A stretch of 35,023 bases of DNA from Terriglobia bacterium (GTDB lineage: Bacteria; Acidobacteriota; Terriglobia; Terriglobales; Acidobacteriaceae), in assembly GCA_020073285.1 (NCBI GenBank), contig JAIQFM010000024.1, forward strand, positions 1 to 35,023. Reading direction: 5' to 3'. A program made the translations under genes and the position numbers. This document shows positions 1-8,311 of the stretch, piece after piece. How positions within the stretch are numbered: position 1 is the stretch's first letter; each line of letters starts with the position of its first letter. The notes under the pieces were generated by a model. It was not told where the DNA came from, did not search any database, and saw only the letters and a list, made by a program, of their open reading frames with translations.

Positions 1-434
1 CCGCTGAGCGCGACCGCGCTCATGATCCAAAACGCCGTGCCGGCAAATCCACGAAACTTGAACGAGGCGTGGAAGGCGATCACGAACGGGGCCGTCACGC
101 CGCAAAGGACGTGAAAATCCATCCAGTGCTTGGTCATTCCCTGTTGCCCCAACCACTTCCACCGCTTGCGCAGCGGATACAGAAAGATGATCAAGAACAG
201 GCTCAAGCCGAGGATGCCCAGCTTGATGCCGATAACGCCGCTGGGCTTCAGCAGCGCGTGCTTGGGCGAGAACGGGCGCAGGGTCATGTCCAGCGTGTAG
301 TAATCGGCGCCGTAGATCGCCAGAGCCAGGATCAGGGTCACGGCGACCGCGTAGCCCACGAGCAGGCGTAGCCGGTGGCCGGTGAGCGACGCTGAAGTTT
401 GCGCCGCAGGTTGTGCAATCGTTGTTGAACTCAC
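1..434 (-). CDS. Membrane protein, probable b-type cytochrome (partial, C-terminus outside window)
   Basis: My translation from a GTG at 434 gives 144 residues, open at the window edge. Two hydrophobic helices are clear (about residues 22-41 and 66-88), followed by a basic segment and a third helix that starts with a histidine-rich stretch (H103, H108, H122 in the pattern HWMDFH...FH). Paired histidines at helix ends resemble haem-b ligands of cytochrome b561 or ferric-reductase-like proteins; this is inference. The GTG overlaps the TGA of the preceding gene (GTGA, 434-431), so translation is probably coupled. As last visible gene of a multihaem cytochrome/porin operon, it could be the inner-membrane component that passes quinol electrons to the periplasmic cytochromes. 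An unrelated membrane protein is possible. Confidence 0.7.
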   Translation of the reverse strand, partial: MSSTTIAQPAAQTSASLTGHRLRLLVGYAVAVTLILALAIYGADYYTLDMTLRPFSPKHALLKPSGVIGIKLGILGLSLFLIIFLYPLRKRWKWLGQQGMTKHWMDFHVLCGVTAPFVIAFHASFKFRGFAGTAFWIMSAVALS

Positions 435-1213
435 TTTTGAGCCTTCACGGTCTCCTCTACATCCACGGAGAAATGCTGGTAGCCGCTGAAGCGGTGAATG
501 TTGCGCCAGTGCTGGCGCGCGGTTTGCACCTCAACCGTAGCAATGGACGGGAGGCGCAACGAATCGTCCACACCCCGCAGGTGCACTGGATCGTATTGTA
601 CATCGGTGCGCAGCACGCGCAACCCAATATCGTCCATCGTCTGCGCCAGTTCCGACTCAATGCGGACGATGCTGCCGGAAGCGGGATCGATCCAGGCGCT
701 CCCCGTGATGTCGAGGGGATATTCCCGGCCGCGCAGCACCAGTTCCATGGTCGTCGGCTTATTTCGTATGTGGCGGAATGCAATACGGGCCAGCGTCTGC
801 CCGTTGACGACCTCGGTTTCCGGGGGAGAAAACTCGAAGCTGTCCTTGTAGAAAGGATGAAATACCAGCAGCAGGGTGGCGAAGCCGTTGGTCACCAGCA
901 GCGGGACATTGGCTTTCTTTTGCGGCGCTTGCTGTTCCAGACGCGATTCCTGCAGGTTGAGATACGATCCCGATTCCTGCGCCAGCACCAGGTAATCGTA
1001 GGTGGATTTTTCCTGATGGTCGACTTTGCCGTGCTTCGTCAGCTTGGCCTGCACGACTACTTCGGTGCAGCGCACCTCCGAGAAGAGCTTGAGGAAGCTT
1101 TCGACTTGGGCACGGGTGCGGGCAAGCGTGTCCCGCGGCAGCGTGTCGGCAGCGGAAGCCGGCAATGCTAGCGAGAACATTAGCGGGTAGACAAGGAGGC
1201 CTGCGAAGGTCAT
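431..1213 (-). CDS. Exported beta-rich protein of unknown function
   Basis: The 260-residue protein starts with a short hydrophobic leader ending near PASAA, consistent with Sec export, and is then mostly alternating polar/hydrophobic sequence typical of beta structure. There is no CXXCH motif, no membrane helix after the leader and no catalytic motif that I recognise. The general look resembles LolA/RseB-type periplasmic proteins, but no diagnostic motif supports that. Its ATG overlaps the TGA of the barrel gene (ATGA, 1213-1210), and its stop overlaps the GTG of the next gene, so it is translated as part of the cytochrome operon. A periplasmic chaperone or assembly factor for the barrel or cytochromes would fit the position; that is inference. 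Confidence 0.8.
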   Translation of the reverse strand: MTFAGLLVYPLMFSLALPASAADTLPRDTLARTRAQVESFLKLFSEVRCTEVVVQAKLTKHGKVDHQEKSTYDYLVLAQESGSYLNLQESRLEQQAPQKKANVPLLVTNGFATLLLVFHPFYKDSFEFSPPETEVVNGQTLARIAFRHIRNKPTTMELVLRGREYPLDITGSAWIDPASGSIVRIESELAQTMDDIGLRVLRTDVQYDPVHLRGVDDSLRLPSIATVEVQTARQHWRNIHRFSGYQHFSVDVEETVKAQK

Positions 1214-3135
1214 TTTGAGCCGCCCATCCTGGAGCGGTTATCGAAGCGGTAGCCGAAGGTCATAATCCACTGGTCGTAGTTAAACACAGCGCCGCGCTGC
1301 GCGGTGAAATCGCCCTGGAAGAAGTAGTGGCGGGCGACGATGCCGTCGACCGACGCGTTCAAGAATTTGGACGCGCCCTGGCCGGTGAAGGTGGACACCA
1401 AGGTTTGCCGGCCTGCCATCACCTGCCAGTGCAAGCGCTCGCCGAGGTTTCGCGACAGCGCCAGCGAACGATAGCTGCCCGAGCCGAAGGAGCTGTCGAA
1501 CTTGGACAAACGCACGTCGGCCCGGAGTCCCGTTTTCCATATGCGGTCCCATGCGACGCCGTAGAGCTGGTTCCAGGAATCCTGCCGATCGCCGCTGCGG
1601 CTGCTGCGGCCGATGTCAGTGAACACGGAGATGCGCCGCACCAGTTCCACGCGCACGCCGGCGCTCAGTCCCTGGAACAGGAATTTGTCCACCAGCCCGG
1701 TGCTGATCAGTTGCTGCGAAAACGTGGGAATGTCGCGGAAGTAGTTGTGGTTCAAGTCGAAGGAGATGCGCCGGTGCGGTTGAAAGCGAACCGTGATGTA
1801 GCTGCGGCTGAGGCCGGCACCGGCTGCGGGGACTCCGGGCACCGGGCGCGGGTCATCGGCCTGGGCCGATTGATAGATGGAGAAGTAACGTTTATAGAAG
1901 ATCCCGTTTTCGAAGAAGATGAACGGGCGCTGGGCCACCCACCCGAGGCTGCTTAACGCCACGCCGGAGGTGCTGGTGTAGCGAAGAGCATCGAAACTGC
2001 CGCCCTCAAAATTAATGAACGAGCCGGCGATGCGGCGGTCCGGGGTGTAATCCCAGGAAGACGGGTCGGGAGTGGATCCGGCGAAGACGCCAGCGGTGAT
2101 GCCGTGCCCGAGCTTCCGTCCGACATAGCCGCCGTCGAGGGTGTCCAGGCTGCTGGCCCATGGGAGATACATGCGGCCCACCCCCGCCACCCAGTTCGAT
2201 TGTGGGTTGTCGTAAATCAGGCTGAGGTGATACGTCCGGCTGACCAGATCTTGCAGCGTTTCCTGTCCGGCGGACGAGTTGCCGCTGAGGCGGCCCCGCC
2301 AGTATCCGCTCAGGTTCCAATAGGTGCCGCTGATGCGGGTAATATCCGCTCGAACCACGCCGCCCATTTGATAGCTGCTGGACGAAACCGCGCCATGGCT
2401 GCTGATCCCACTGTAATCGAACCCGATCCGGCCGCGCGCGCGATTCACCTCCGGCAACGGCGGGCGTGGCACTTCGTCACGCACCTCTTCTTCCAGCGGA
2501 TCGCCTTCGCTGAACGTCACCACCTGGAGATACTTGCGCCCACTGCCGGTGGCGCGCGTTTGCGCCAGCGCTTCGGTATCGCTTTCCGACAGGTAAGCGA
2601 TATCGCCGGCGTGAATCGCCGCTGTCGCACTCTTCACTTCGCACACCGCCGATGCCGACGCCACGGATGCTACCTCGAGTTCGGCGACGCTCACGGTGCT
2701 GCTCGCGCTGGCCGCATCGCTGCGCTCGGCGCGACGCCTGACGGTCAGCTTCATGCCCTCGGAGAGGCCGGCAGCGCGTCCGCCAGTGAGATACACGCTG
2801 TGCTCGGCGACGTACTTCACCTTGAACGCCGTCTGCACATTGACACCCGAAGGAGTGAGCACGACGGGCTGGTCTGGTTGGGGAAGGGCTTGTGCGACTG
2901 TCCGTGGCTGCGGGACGGCTTGGGTCGCTGCCTGCGACTCCGGCTCATTGCCCGCCGCTTGCACCGCTCCCGACCTGGGCGGCAGGTGCCGCGCCGGTTG
3001 CGCTTGTTGCACTTGTTCGGCCAGTGAGGGCCCCTGCTGGCCAGCCGCCGAAGTCGCGAGCACGATGCAGGTCAGCGTTGCCAGCCTCGCCCTGCGGCTC
3101 CGCGAACGGTTGTCATTGCCAGGTTCAAATTTCAT
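1210..3135 (-). CDS. Outer-membrane beta-barrel protein with N-terminal periplasmic domain
   Basis: The 641-residue protein has a basic n-region and hydrophobic core ending near SAAG (residues 1-32), so a Sec signal peptide. A Pro/Gln-rich linker (about 35-95) follows, then a small compact domain at about 105-183 (VYLTGGRAAGLSEGMKLTV onward) that resembles SH3-like FlgT-C-type modules. From about residue 235 to the end there are many amphipathic strands rich in Tyr, Trp and Gly with strand-like turns, as in outer-membrane porins. The last strand (MTFGYRF) is followed by an unusual nine-residue polar tail. A GGGAG Shine-Dalgarno precedes the ATG. It starts 27 bases after the 28-haem cytochrome gene, which suggests it is the porin sheath of a porin-cytochrome conduit; this is inference from context. 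Confidence 0.85.
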   Translation of the reverse strand: MKFEPGNDNRSRSRRARLATLTCIVLATSAAGQQGPSLAEQVQQAQPARHLPPRSGAVQAAGNEPESQAATQAVPQPRTVAQALPQPDQPVVLTPSGVNVQTAFKVKYVAEHSVYLTGGRAAGLSEGMKLTVRRRAERSDAASASSTVSVAELEVASVASASAVCEVKSATAAIHAGDIAYLSESDTEALAQTRATGSGRKYLQVVTFSEGDPLEEEVRDEVPRPPLPEVNRARGRIGFDYSGISSHGAVSSSSYQMGGVVRADITRISGTYWNLSGYWRGRLSGNSSAGQETLQDLVSRTYHLSLIYDNPQSNWVAGVGRMYLPWASSLDTLDGGYVGRKLGHGITAGVFAGSTPDPSSWDYTPDRRIAGSFINFEGGSFDALRYTSTSGVALSSLGWVAQRPFIFFENGIFYKRYFSIYQSAQADDPRPVPGVPAAGAGLSRSYITVRFQPHRRISFDLNHNYFRDIPTFSQQLISTGLVDKFLFQGLSAGVRVELVRRISVFTDIGRSSRSGDRQDSWNQLYGVAWDRIWKTGLRADVRLSKFDSSFGSGSYRSLALSRNLGERLHWQVMAGRQTLVSTFTGQGASKFLNASVDGIVARHYFFQGDFTAQRGAVFNYDQWIMTFGYRFDNRSRMGGSK

Positions 3136-3162
3136 CGCATGTCTCCCGCAATTCCCGCCGGT

Positions 3163-5286
3163 TTACCCGCCGCGGCCGTTTTTGTGGCAGGCCAAGCAAT
3201 TCGCGCTGTTCCAGACAAAACCTGAGACGCCTCGATGCTCCGAAGTGGTCGACGCCTGCGTGTGGCAGATGGTGCACTGGAATACCGTGTAATCGGCGGG
3301 ATTGGTATGACAGTCGCTGCACGTTTTTGCGTTGCCGTGCGTCATGGGGAACCAGGTGTGATTGAAGGTCGCGCCAGCCCAACCGGTAGTGGTCCAAGTG
3401 GTGTGGCACGTCGTGCAGGTGGTGGGGAATCCCGCGGAGATATGGTTCGGGCTCGTGGTGCCCGTGTAATCGGCCTTGTGACACGAATAGCAGTCGGTCG
3501 GCGTGGTGGTGTAGTTCCCGCCGACGTGGCAAAGGGCGCAAGCCACGCTGGTATGCGGGCCGGTCAGCGGAAACGGCGTGTTGTTGTGATTGAAGGTGGC
3601 TGGCTGCCACGCCGTGGTCGTATGGCACATCTCGCACGTCTGCGGGAACGCTAACGTCACGTGGTTGGGATTCGTCGTCCCGCTGTAATCCTTGAGGTGG
3701 CAGGACACGCAGGTCGCGTTGGCTGCTGTTAAGGGAATGCTCCCATGGCACGCTGAGCAAGCGAGGGTTGCATGCGTGCCGGTGAGCGCAAATCCCGTCG
3801 TCGTGTGGTTGAACGTTGCCCCCGACCAGTTCGTGGTGCTGTGGCACAACGAGCAGTCCGTCGGGAAGCCGACTGCGGCGTGATTCGGATTCGTCGTACC
3901 TTGATAATCCTTCAGGTGGCAGGTACCGCAGGCCGCGTTGGCGGCGGTTAATGGGGTGCTTGAGTGGCAGGCCGAACAAGCGATGGTGGCGTGCGTGCCG
4001 GTGAGCGCAAAGCCCGTCGTCGTGTGATTGAACGTCGCCCCCGACCAGTTGGTGGTGTTGTGGCATTGCTCGCAGGTCTGGGGGAAAGCCACCGCCACGT
4101 GACTCGGATTCGTCGTGCCCTGATAATCCTTCAGGTGGCAGGACGCGCAGGCCGCGTTGGTGGCCGCTAATGGGGTGCTTCCGTGGCACGCCGAGCAAGC
4201 CAGGGTGGCGTGCGTCCCGGTGAGCGCAAAGCCCGTCGTCGCGTGGTTGAACGTCGCGCCCAACCAATTCGTGGTGCTATGGCAGACCGAGCAGTCCGTC
4301 GGGAAGCCGACCGACGCGTGATTCGGATTCGTGGTTTTCTGGAAATCCGTCAGGTGGCAAGACACGCAGGTGGTGTTGGCTGCCGTTAACGTTCCGCCGG
4401 TGTGGCACGACGAGCAACTCAAGGCCGCGTGGGCGCCGGTGAGGGCGAACCCGGTGGTCGCGTGATTGAAGGTCGCTCCCAGCCAGGTGGCGGTGCTATG
4501 GCATTGCGAACAGGTCTGCGGGAATCCGATCTGGACGTGATTGGGGTCCTTGGCGCCGCTGTAGTCCTTGAGGTGGCAGCCGACGCAGTTCGACGCAGTG
4601 CCCTGGTACCGGCCGCCGACGTGGCACGCCGCGCAGTCCAAGGTGGCATGTGCGCCGGTCAGGGCAAAGCCGGTGAAAGCCAGGTGATCGAAGGTCGCTC
4701 CTGCCCACGAATCCATCGACCGGTGGCATTGCTGGCAGTTGGTAGGGAAGTTCAAGGCCACGTGACTGGGAGATTTCGTACCGGTGAACGTAGTCATGTG
4801 GCAACTGACGCAATCGGTGGACAGCCCCTTGAACTGTCCGACCGCGGCGCCTTTATGACAGGACTCGCAATCCGTGACCGCGTGCGCTCCGATGAGCGGA
4901 AAGCGGTTCTGGTGTTCGCGGATGGACTTCAGCGAGACCGTCCACCCGTTCACGCTGTGACACTGCTCGCACTGCGCCCCCATCTGGCGGCGATGGATAT
5001 CGGCGTGGCAGTCGGCGCACTTGTTGCCGACGTTGGTGAACACCGGATTGACGTGGCATTCCACGCAGGCCACGTTCTTGTGCATGCCGCGCAGCGGATA
5101 ACGGCTCTTGCCGTGATCGAACTCGGGCACGCTGCGGATGGGCTTCCAGCCTGAGAACGTGTGGCAATTCTGGCAGGGAATACTCAGCGCGCCGTGGGGA
5201 CTGCGCGTGTTTTGGGGGCTTTGCTGCGGCGGCGCCGGGCTGCCAGCCGCCGGCGTCAACAGGAGCATTAGTTGCAGTGCTAGCAT
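3163..5286 (-). CDS. Secreted multihaem c-type cytochrome, 28 CXXCH motifs
   Basis: I count 28 CXXCH haem-attachment motifs in about 707 residues. The leader (LALQLMLLLTPAAGS) indicates export; haem would be attached covalently in the periplasm. I chose the ATG at 5286 because it begins this leader and has GGAG/GGAAG upstream. An in-frame GTG at 5418 would add 44 residues unlike a signal peptide. The leader lacks a clear positive n-region, so a TTG nine bases further up is an alternative. The middle is a tandem repeat of 73 residues with three haems per unit (FNH, LTGTHA, CSACH, TCHLKDY, NPNH, CHSTTNW). Extra histidines in FNH and NPNH could be sixth ligands. Role inferred: long-range electron wire in the periplasm or at the outer membrane, paired with the barrel protein just downstream. 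Confidence 0.93.
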   Translation of the reverse strand: MLALQLMLLLTPAAGSPAPPQQSPQNTRSPHGALSIPCQNCHTFSGWKPIRSVPEFDHGKSRYPLRGMHKNVACVECHVNPVFTNVGNKCADCHADIHRRQMGAQCEQCHSVNGWTVSLKSIREHQNRFPLIGAHAVTDCESCHKGAAVGQFKGLSTDCVSCHMTTFTGTKSPSHVALNFPTNCQQCHRSMDSWAGATFDHLAFTGFALTGAHATLDCAACHVGGRYQGTASNCVGCHLKDYSGAKDPNHVQIGFPQTCSQCHSTATWLGATFNHATTGFALTGAHAALSCSSCHTGGTLTAANTTCVSCHLTDFQKTTNPNHASVGFPTDCSVCHSTTNWLGATFNHATTGFALTGTHATLACSACHGSTPLAATNAACASCHLKDYQGTTNPSHVAVAFPQTCEQCHNTTNWSGATFNHTTTGFALTGTHATIACSACHSSTPLTAANAACGTCHLKDYQGTTNPNHAAVGFPTDCSLCHSTTNWSGATFNHTTTGFALTGTHATLACSACHGSIPLTAANATCVSCHLKDYSGTTNPNHVTLAFPQTCEMCHTTTAWQPATFNHNNTPFPLTGPHTSVACALCHVGGNYTTTPTDCYSCHKADYTGTTSPNHISAGFPTTCTTCHTTWTTTGWAGATFNHTWFPMTHGNAKTCSDCHTNPADYTVFQCTICHTQASTTSEHRGVSGFVWNSANCLACHKNGRGG
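3563..4780 (-). repeat. 219-bp tandem coding repeats (three-haem module)
   Basis: The anchor sequence gtgagcgcaa and its variants (gtcagcgg, gtgagggcga, gtcagggcaa) recur at 3563, 3782, 4001, 4220, 4439 and 4658, exactly 219 bases apart each time. The next related anchor, at about 4892, is 15 bases out of register. Each unit encodes 73 residues with three CXXCH motifs. The exact spacing without indels indicates expansion by unit duplication inside the cytochrome gene. Units near 3780-4440 are the most alike, so they are probably the youngest or are kept alike by gene conversion. Confidence 0.92.
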
Positions 5287-5622
5287 CGAAAGCAACTTCC
5301 ACTCTCCAGTTGGAATCAAATTTCTAGACTCGGCCCCAGTGTCGCAGTTGCTCCCCAAGTGCACCCTGGAGGAGGGTTTGGGGGAGAGCACTGCAATTCC
5401 CCGGCCGCGAACTGTCACGATTCGAACTGCTTGTGGAAGATTGCCGAACGCCCTGTATTAGTGGCCTTCTCACACTTCCGTGTGACGCAGGTGCACCGCC
5501 GGTACTCCTGCGCCGAGCCGCGAAAATTTCACATCAATCGAGAAAAAGTTACCCAGGCTAATTTTCACTACTAAGAGTTCCTTAACCCTGTCCTGGACGG
5601 AAGTCTGTTGTGAATCTAAGGG
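5287..5622 (-). other. 336-base leader between the two cytochrome genes, with an inverted repeat
   Basis: No convincing gene lies here. A short perfect inverted repeat, TCACAC-TTCC-GTGTGA, occupies 5470-5485. It sits about 185 bases upstream of the 28-haem start and could be an operator or a weak hairpin. The half-site order is the reverse of a CRP site. The length of the gap suggests that the 28-haem/barrel/membrane genes have their own promoter here, but I could not pick a convincing -35/-10 pair. Confidence 0.4.
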
Positions 5623-7569
5623 TTAGCGGTGAACTGCCGTGGCGGAAGTTGGCGTTACCGTGGGGCCGTGGCAGGCCGCGCATTCCGTTGGCGTGGGCTT
5701 ATAGAACAACACCTCCTCGCCATCAATCAGCTTGGTAGTGCTATGACACCGCGCACAGCGCACGTTCTTGTGCACCCCTTCCAGCGGGAAGCGAGTATGG
5801 GCATTGTGATCGAAAAGCGAGGGTTTCCATTTGTCGCTGTTGTGACACGAGGCGCATTTCTCCGCCACGCCGGCCACCGCGAACTGCCCGTCGTGGGGGT
5901 CGCGGTGACAGCCCTCGCATGTTCTTGAGGCGACGCTGAAGTTGACGTTGGCCACCGTGGTCTCCAGGTTGGGCGGGCGGTGACAATCGGCGCAGGCGAC
6001 CGCGCGATGCGCGCCCAGCAGGGCAAATTCCGTCGAGGCGTGATCGAAGCCCGCCAATTCTTTCCAGGAGGCCAATGAATGGCAGGCTTCGCAGCCGGCG
6101 GGCTTGCCGTTGCCGACGACCATCCGCATGCGCTCGGCAAATTGCCCGCGATGCGGATCGCGGTGACATGCGGTGCACGAGCGATCCTCAAAACGATAGC
6201 GCGCCACCTCTTCCGGCCCGGGCTCTCCCATGGGTTTATGACAGTCGCTGCAGGCGACCGCCACGTGGCCCCCGCTCAGCGGAAAACGTGAGCTTCTGTG
6301 CCGCGCCAGAGTAAACGTCGACGGCCGGAATCCCTGCACCGTGTGGCAGCCTTCGCAACGATTCAGGTTGGGAGCCGCCGCGAACTGGCCGGCGTGCGCG
6401 TCCTTATGACAATCGGTGCATTGGGCAAACTTGATGCGGTACAGCGTCGCCTTGCCCGCCGCGAGATGGCACTTCTCGCAACCAAGCGAGGCGTGCTTGC
6501 CCTGCAGCGGGTAGGCGGTCGCGTTGTGCTCGACCAGGCCGAACGTTGCCGACTTGAAACCCTCCACGGTGTGGCACGAGGAGCACTCGCCTCCGTCCGC
6601 GCGCTTGGCGAATTGCCCGCTGTGCGGATCGGGACGATGGCAGTCGGAGCACTGCTGGAAGGCGATCGGCTTTTTGAAATCTCCCGCGCCGTGACAGTGC
6701 TCGCAACCCACCTGCGCGTGCCTGCCCAGTAAGGGATACTTCGTCGTTGAGTGGTCAAACTTGCCTGCCAGAGTTGCCGCCGGTACCGACTTCCAGGCTA
6801 CGGTGCTGTGACACGACTGGCAGGAGTTGACAAACGTTCCGTGATGCGGGTCGGCGTGACATGCGGTGCAGCGATCGAAAGCGAGGCCTTTCCAGCGCGG
6901 TGCTCCGCCGGGCTCGGCCGGCGTGTGGCACTTCTGGCAGGCGACGCGCGCGTGGCCGCCGGTCAGGGCGAAGCGCGTGCGCGCATGATTGAAGCCTGAT
7001 AGCGCCTTCCAGTCGTTGGTGCTGTGGCACTGCTCGCAAGTACGGCCTAGTTGCCCGAGGTGCGGATCTTTATGGCAGCCGGCACAATCGGACGACAAGC
7101 CCAGATAAGTCCGGCTCAGGTCTTTGACCTTAATCAGCGGCCTCTCGGCGGCCACGATGTTGGCCGGCGTATGGCAGCGATTGCAGCTCAGCGCAGCATG
7201 TTTCCCCGTCAACGCCCAGCCGGTTTTGCTGTGATCGAACTGCTGTTGCGACGGCTCCCACTTGATGAGCGCGAAATCTTCGCCATTGTGCTCGGAATGA
7301 CAAACCCCGCAGGTCTGGCTGCCGGCGTCCTTCGCCACGACGCGCGCGTGAAAGCCGCGCCCGGCGGCAATCGTGCCGCCGATTTCGGTGTGGCATTCGA
7401 GGCATTTGAACGTGGCTTGACCGCCCAGGCGGTGGCAGCTTGTGCAATTGGTGGCGCCGCTCAGGAAGCTGTGCGGCCTGGAGAGTGGTCCGGGAGAAAT
7501 TTGCGCCCACGCCGCGGCGGCGAACAGCACAAGGCTGGCCGCTGCGCCAAGGCGCACCGCGGTTCCCAT
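5623..7569 (-). CDS. Secreted multihaem c-type cytochrome, 23 CXXCH motifs
   Basis: About 648 residues with 23 CXXCH motifs that I can count. I chose the ATG at 7569 because it begins a good Sec signal peptide (MGTAVRLGAAASLVLFAAAA then WAQ). The open frame extends to a TTG at 7629, which would bury the leader. The protein is built of modules in which a haem motif is followed by DPHxGQF (for example CHKDPHLGQL, CHADPHHGTF, CHRDPHRGQF, CHRDPHDGQF) and then a second haem motif about ten residues later; six such modules are visible. Between them lie FDH and LxGxHA segments shared with the downstream 28-haem protein, so the two are related. There is no lipobox and no catalytic-haem variant motif, which suggests an electron carrier or conduit rather than an enzyme. 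It is first in the operon-like cluster. Confidence 0.93.
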   Translation of the reverse strand: MGTAVRLGAAASLVLFAAAAWAQISPGPLSRPHSFLSGATNCTSCHRLGGQATFKCLECHTEIGGTIAAGRGFHARVVAKDAGSQTCGVCHSEHNGEDFALIKWEPSQQQFDHSKTGWALTGKHAALSCNRCHTPANIVAAERPLIKVKDLSRTYLGLSSDCAGCHKDPHLGQLGRTCEQCHSTNDWKALSGFNHARTRFALTGGHARVACQKCHTPAEPGGAPRWKGLAFDRCTACHADPHHGTFVNSCQSCHSTVAWKSVPAATLAGKFDHSTTKYPLLGRHAQVGCEHCHGAGDFKKPIAFQQCSDCHRPDPHSGQFAKRADGGECSSCHTVEGFKSATFGLVEHNATAYPLQGKHASLGCEKCHLAAGKATLYRIKFAQCTDCHKDAHAGQFAAAPNLNRCEGCHTVQGFRPSTFTLARHRSSRFPLSGGHVAVACSDCHKPMGEPGPEEVARYRFEDRSCTACHRDPHRGQFAERMRMVVGNGKPAGCEACHSLASWKELAGFDHASTEFALLGAHRAVACADCHRPPNLETTVANVNFSVASRTCEGCHRDPHDGQFAVAGVAEKCASCHNSDKWKPSLFDHNAHTRFPLEGVHKNVRCARCHSTTKLIDGEEVLFYKPTPTECAACHGPTVTPTSATAVHR

Positions 7570-7673
7570 GGTAAGAAGGGACCAACGTAAGACGGAAGTG
7601 GCGCCCCCTGGTTCGTGCCGCAGTGGCAATCGATGGCCTCGTGAGGGAGTTCCGTCGCTTCAGACTTTTTCGC

Positions 7674-7702
7674 AATTTACTACAACGGGCCGTCGGTCGC
7701 AA
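7674..7702 (-). promoter_or_regulatory. Candidate sigma70 promoter of the cytochrome cluster
   Basis: On the minus strand TTGCGA (7702-7697) and TAAATT (7679-7674) are separated by exactly 17 bases, each matching four of six consensus positions. It lies about 105 bases ahead of the 23-haem cytochrome start. This is a pattern match only. Confidence 0.3.
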
Positions 7703-7792
7703 ATCGTATCGCGTGGTGCCGCTCAACACGGCCGCCGGTCACAAACGAAAACCAACTTGGCGCCGCACCAGCGACGACCCGATGATCTCCGG

Positions 7793-8311
7793 TTGACTCG
7801 CCATTGGCTTAATCTGTACAGCCTTCTTTTCTTCGGTTACGAAGGCCTTCGTGTCTTGCAAGACGCTCTCTTCCGGTGGGCTACGGCGGTTTGCGTTCTC
7901 ATCGCGGTGACGGTTGCGGCGTCAGTACCTGGGGCGCAGTCGAGCCGTCTTTTGACAGGTCTGTTGGCCTTCGCTCTCGGCGCCGCCATTCTTAAGGCCG
8001 GTCTCATCATATTTGCCATGGCCATGTCGTCAGCACTGGCGCTGCGATGGAACCACTACGCTTTCGGCACCCTGGTTGGATTTGCCTTATACAATTCCGT
8101 GGAGCTTGCCGCCGCTGCAGCACGAGTGAATTTAGGCACGGTCGCTTCCGGACCATACCGGCTCGTCAGTTCCGCGGCGTACAACTGCGCCGTGTTGGTC
8201 TGGGTGGGATACTTCTTCAGCAAAGAGAAAGAACCGGTTCTACTGAAATCGGTTCCGGAAAATAACGTCGCAGCGTGGAACCAAGCCTTGTTGGAGTTAT
8301 TAACGAAATGA
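7793..8311 (+). pseudogene. N-terminally truncated polytopic membrane protein
   Basis: The frame that ends at 8311 encodes about 170 residues with four or five hydrophobic helices (cores ATAVCVLIAVTVAAS, LLAFALGAAILKAGLIIF, FGTLVGFALYNSVELAAAA, SAAYNCAVLVWVGYFF). I recall similar proteins of about 210 residues in Acidobacteriota, which have two or three more N-terminal helices; here the similarity begins near YEGLRVLQDALFRWA. No ATG or GTG with a Shine-Dalgarno precedes that point. The upstream in-frame sequence is unlike any protein and beyond 7569 is antisense to the cytochrome gene. The 5' part therefore seems lost. The stop overlaps the next start (ATGA). A functional shorter protein using a TTG start (7793, or 7755 area) cannot be excluded. 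The start given is nominal. Confidence 0.55.

Noticed and set aside
3125-4267. Long open frame (380 codons) on the minus strand in another frame of the 28-haem gene
   Set aside because: It is rich in Arg, Pro and His and repeats with the 219-base unit; it is a by-product of GC-rich repeated coding sequence, while the CXXCH frame is clearly the real one.
3563-4780. CRISPR-like regular repeat spacing
   Set aside because: The 219-base units are contiguous coding modules with no unique spacers, and no cas genes are present.
5470-5485. CRP/FNR-type operator
   Set aside because: The dyad is TCACAC...GTGTGA, the opposite half-site order to TGTGA-N6-TCACA, so I only list it as an unassigned inverted repeat.
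7442-7792. N-terminal extension of the membrane protein ending at 8311
   Set aside because: Sequence is antisense to the cytochrome signal peptide and then Arg/Gln/Thr-rich, unlike the expected membrane helices; it is not the missing half.
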